Origin: Gloeotrichia echinulata CP02
GTDB lineage: Bacteria; Cyanobacteriota; Cyanobacteriia; Cyanobacteriales; Nostocaceae
NCBI GenBank assembly: GCA_038087035.1
Contig: CP051187.1
Span: forward strand, 6,764,001-6,828,000
DNA: 64,000 bases
Direction: 5' to 3'
Shown: piece after piece, positions 62,421 through 64,000 of the stretch
How positions within the stretch are numbered: the first letter of the stretch is position 1
Layout: each line of letters begins with the position of its first letter
Program-made: the position numbers and the translations under genes
The notes under the pieces: model-generated
What the model was told of the DNA's origin: nothing
Database searches by the model: none
The model's input: only the letters and a program-made list of their open reading frames with translations

Positions 62421-63257
62421 ATGACTTTACAACAAGCCCAAAGTGTTGCTCAAGAATTAGGTGATATTCCCCAAAATGATGAGAAATTACAAGCAGAAAT
62501 TCAGCGATTGAATCGGAAGAGTTTTATTCCTTTGGAACAGGTGAAAATGCTCCATGATTGGTTAGATGGCAAGCGACAATCACGGCAGTCGGGTAGGGTG
62601 CTAGGAGAGTCAAGAACGGGTAAAACTATGGGTTGTGATGCCTACAGACTCAGGCATAAACCTAAACAAGAGCCGGGAAAACCGCCAACTGTGCCTGTTG
62701 CTTATATCCAAATACCGCAAGAATGTAGTGCTAAGGAGTTATTTGCCGCAATTATTGAGCATTTGAAGTATCAAATGACTAAGGGAACGGTTGCAGAGAT
62801 TAGAGATAGAACGCTGCGGGTTCTCAAAGGGTGTGGGGTGGAAATGCTGATTATTGATGAAGCTGATCGTTTTAAACCCAAGACTTTTGCGGAAGTGCGA
62901 GATATTTTTGATAAGTTGGAAATTGCGGTGATTTTAGTGGGTACTGACCGATTAGACGCTGTAATCAAGCGAGATGAGCAAGTTTATAACCGTTTTCGTG
63001 CCTGTCATCGCTTTGGTAAGTTTTCTGGAGAAGATTTTAAGCGCACTGTGGAGATTTGGGAAAAACAAGTTTTAAAACTGCCTGTTGCTTCTAATCTTTC
63101 CAGTAAGGCAATGTTGAAGACTTTGGGTGAGGCAACTGGGGGTTATATTGGGTTGCTGGATATGATTCTCAGGGAGTCGGCTATTCGGGCTTTGAAGAAG
63201 GGATTAGCAAAGATTGATTTGGAAACTCTAAAGGAAGTAACGGCGGAGTATAAGTAA
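62421..63257 (+). CDS. tnsC: Transposition ATPase TnsC
   Basis: 278 residues, close to the 276 I recall for the Scytonema CAST protein. Walker A GESRTGKT (62-69) and Walker B MLIIDEAD (142-149); sensor region VILVGTDRLDAVI. TnsC polymerises on DNA and passes target information from TniQ/Cas12k to TnsB. Its stop overlaps the tniQ ATG by one base (TAATG), so the two are coupled. Confidence 0.96.
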   Translation: MTLQQAQSVAQELGDIPQNDEKLQAEIQRLNRKSFIPLEQVKMLHDWLDGKRQSRQSGRVLGESRTGKTMGCDAYRLRHKPKQEPGKPPTVPVAYIQIPQECSAKELFAAIIEHLKYQMTKGTVAEIRDRTLRVLKGCGVEMLIIDEADRFKPKTFAEVRDIFDKLEIAVILVGTDRLDAVIKRDEQVYNRFRACHRFGKFSGEDFKRTVEIWEKQVLKLPVASNLSSKAMLKTLGEATGGYIGLLDMILRESAIRALKKGLAKIDLETLKEVTAEYK

Positions 63258-63766
63258 TGGAAGTTGGGGAAATCAATCCTTGGTTATTTCAGGTAGAACC
63301 ATATTCGGGAGAAAGTCTGAGTCATTTTTTGGGGCGCTTTCGACGGGCAAATGATTTAACAACTACTGGTTTAGGTAAGGCTGCTGGAGTTGGGGGTGCA
63401 ATATCCAGATGGGAAAAGTTTCGGTTTAATCCTCCTCCTTCTCGGCAGCAGTTGGAAGCATTGGCTGTTGTAGTGGGGGTTGATGTCGATAGGTTAGTAC
63501 AGATGTTACCACCTGCTGAAGTAGGAATGAAAATGCAGCCTATTCGGTTATGTGCTGCTTGTTATACTGAGTCACCATGTCATAAAATTGAATGGCAGTT
63601 TAAGGTGATTCAAGGGTGCGCGAGCCACAATTTAACCTTGTTGTCAGAATGTCCAAACTGTGGGGCAAGATTTAAGGTTCCAGCAGTGTGGGTGGATGGT
63701 TGGTGTCAGCGATGTTTTCTGACTTTTGCCGATATGGTCAAACATCAAAAGTCTATTGATTACTAA
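63257..63766 (+). CDS. tniQ: Target-site adaptor TniQ
   Basis: 169 residues, the short form typical of type V-K CASTs (167 in the Scytonema system as recalled). N-terminal TniQ motif PYSGESLSHFLGRFRRANDL, then zinc-ribbon Cys pairs LCAACYTESPC and CPNCG...WCQRC. It caps the TnsC filament at the Cas12k-bound target. Confidence 0.94.
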   Translation: MEVGEINPWLFQVEPYSGESLSHFLGRFRRANDLTTTGLGKAAGVGGAISRWEKFRFNPPPSRQQLEALAVVVGVDVDRLVQMLPPAEVGMKMQPIRLCAACYTESPCHKIEWQFKVIQGCASHNLTLLSECPNCGARFKVPAVWVDGWCQRCFLTFADMVKHQKSIDY

Positions 63767-63805
63767 GTTTGTGCAATATAGTATTCAAATTTTAGCCACT
63801 AATAA

Positions 63806-63846
63806 TCCCTCCTTGCTTTACTGGAAAAAGTTAACAAGGGGGGATA
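63806..63846 (+). terminator. Probable terminator after tniQ
   Basis: CCCTCCTTG pairs with CAAGGGGGG (one G-T pair) around about 20 bases, followed by ATATTTTATGTTT. It ends the tnsB-tnsC-tniQ operon before a convergent gene. Confidence 0.65.
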
Positions 63847-63908
63847 TTTTATGTTTCAACAAATAAGAGAATTTACTACAAATTAAATTGGCTACCAGAA
63901 TGATCGAA

Positions 63909-64000
63909 TTATGGGGTAATTTGCTCTGGTTCCTCGACTGCCGGATTAAAAATGATTGTGAAAGTTGCACTTGGTATGAGTCTGTGCAGAGCTTTTGAAT
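63909..64000 (-). CDS. C-terminus of a convergent gene, probable transposon cargo
   Basis: The minus-strand frame is open from the window edge to TAA at 63909-63911: SKALHRLIPSATFTIIFNPA, VEEPEQITP. About 30 codons only. In V-K CASTs cargo genes commonly lie between tniQ and cas12k, which this would fit. No family can be named. Confidence 0.4.
   Translation of the reverse strand, partial: SKALHRLIPSATFTIIFNPAVEEPEQITP

Larger units (their letters stand above)
60418..64000 (+). mobile_element. Tn7-like transposon, type V-K CAST lineage; left part only
   Basis: It starts with TGTCGATTGCCAAATTAAA at 60418 and contains tnsB, tnsC and tniQ in order. A TnsA gene is absent, as in type V-K systems. 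TnsB is very close to the Scytonema hofmanni CAST protein as I recall it (for example NYNQSIDAR, TLPGYTGSNVQERP-like and LRFDPKDITTILVYRQ blocks). Cas12k, tracrRNA, the array and the right end are not in the window. Confidence 0.88.

Noticed and set aside
63767..64000. Start of cas12k within the window
   Set aside because: No plus-strand frame with a Cas12k-like N-terminus is present. The effector, if any, must lie further right.
60418..64000. Plain Tn5053-type element instead of a CAST
   Set aside because: TnsB sequence blocks and the sizes of TnsC and TniQ fit the V-K clade better. Kept open, because Cas12k is not seen.

Overview
The window is a piece of a filamentous, Nostocales-type cyanobacterial chromosome (Nostoc/Anabaena group). 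The grounds are thylakoid genes (ndhC-K-J, psbE-F-L-J, psaI, psbO, rubredoxin, a Ycf48-type assembly factor), many GCGATCGC-type octamers, 7-bp short tandem repeats, and a gene order (ndhJKC, rub, ycf48, psbEFLJ, psaI ... sigF, psbO ... ftsQ, ftsZ, gshB, grx) that I recall from Anabaena/Nostoc genomes. The order is recalled, not searched.

Layout. 0-4.5 kb: 3' end of a PhoX-like phosphatase gene, a small secreted protein and a large exported protein. 4.5-10.1 kb: photosynthetic core (NDH-1 subunits on minus; rubA, ycf48-like and psbEFLJ on plus; psaI on minus). 10.3-12.9 kb: a large Pro-rich hypothetical. 13.4-17.4 kb: an island with a putative NAD(P)-binding dehydrogenase and a 696-codon gene in which a ten-helix EamA/DMT transporter is fused in frame to a complete 360-residue photosystem II D1 protein. 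17.6-23.1 kb: gene remnant, lipoprotein, SigF-like sigma factor, a tnpB transposon and psbO. 23.6-37.1 kb: more tnpB transposons, their ORF-less relatives and MITEs around a 14-WD-repeat STAND NTPase and an adjacent AAA ATPase. 35.8-41.9 kb: ftsQ, ftsZ, gshB, grx. 42.4-52.4 kb: 2OG oxygenase, hflX, an IS607-type element, ribD, queD and small genes. 52.8-60.4 kb: a minus-strand defence operon (type III restriction-modification with an ATPase/PIN pair inserted between mod and res). 60.4-64.0 kb: the left end of a Tn7-like transposon whose TnsB, TnsC and TniQ have the sizes and sequence character of type V-K CRISPR-associated transposons (CAST). The Cas12k, tracrRNA and CRISPR parts expected for such an element would lie to the right of the window.

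The strongest signals are (1) the transporter-D1 fusion, whose D1 half keeps the Mn-cluster ligands D170, E189, H332, E333 and D342 but has S264P in the QB pocket, H337Q and A344S; (2) the CAST left end, with five internal repeats, a GTC PAM-like triplet at the right distance upstream, and a truncated gene at its edge; (3) the composite type III R-M/ATPase/PIN operon it abuts; and (4) a dense layer of tnpB transposons, two with a divergent ribbon-helix-helix-like gene, with ORF-less derivatives that keep both hairpin ends.

Several genes look damaged: hflX (shift near its start), one tnpB (frameshift before its zinc finger), a Crp-like regulator, a DUF4336-like protein, an IS607 recombinase and a periplasmic-binding-protein remnant.
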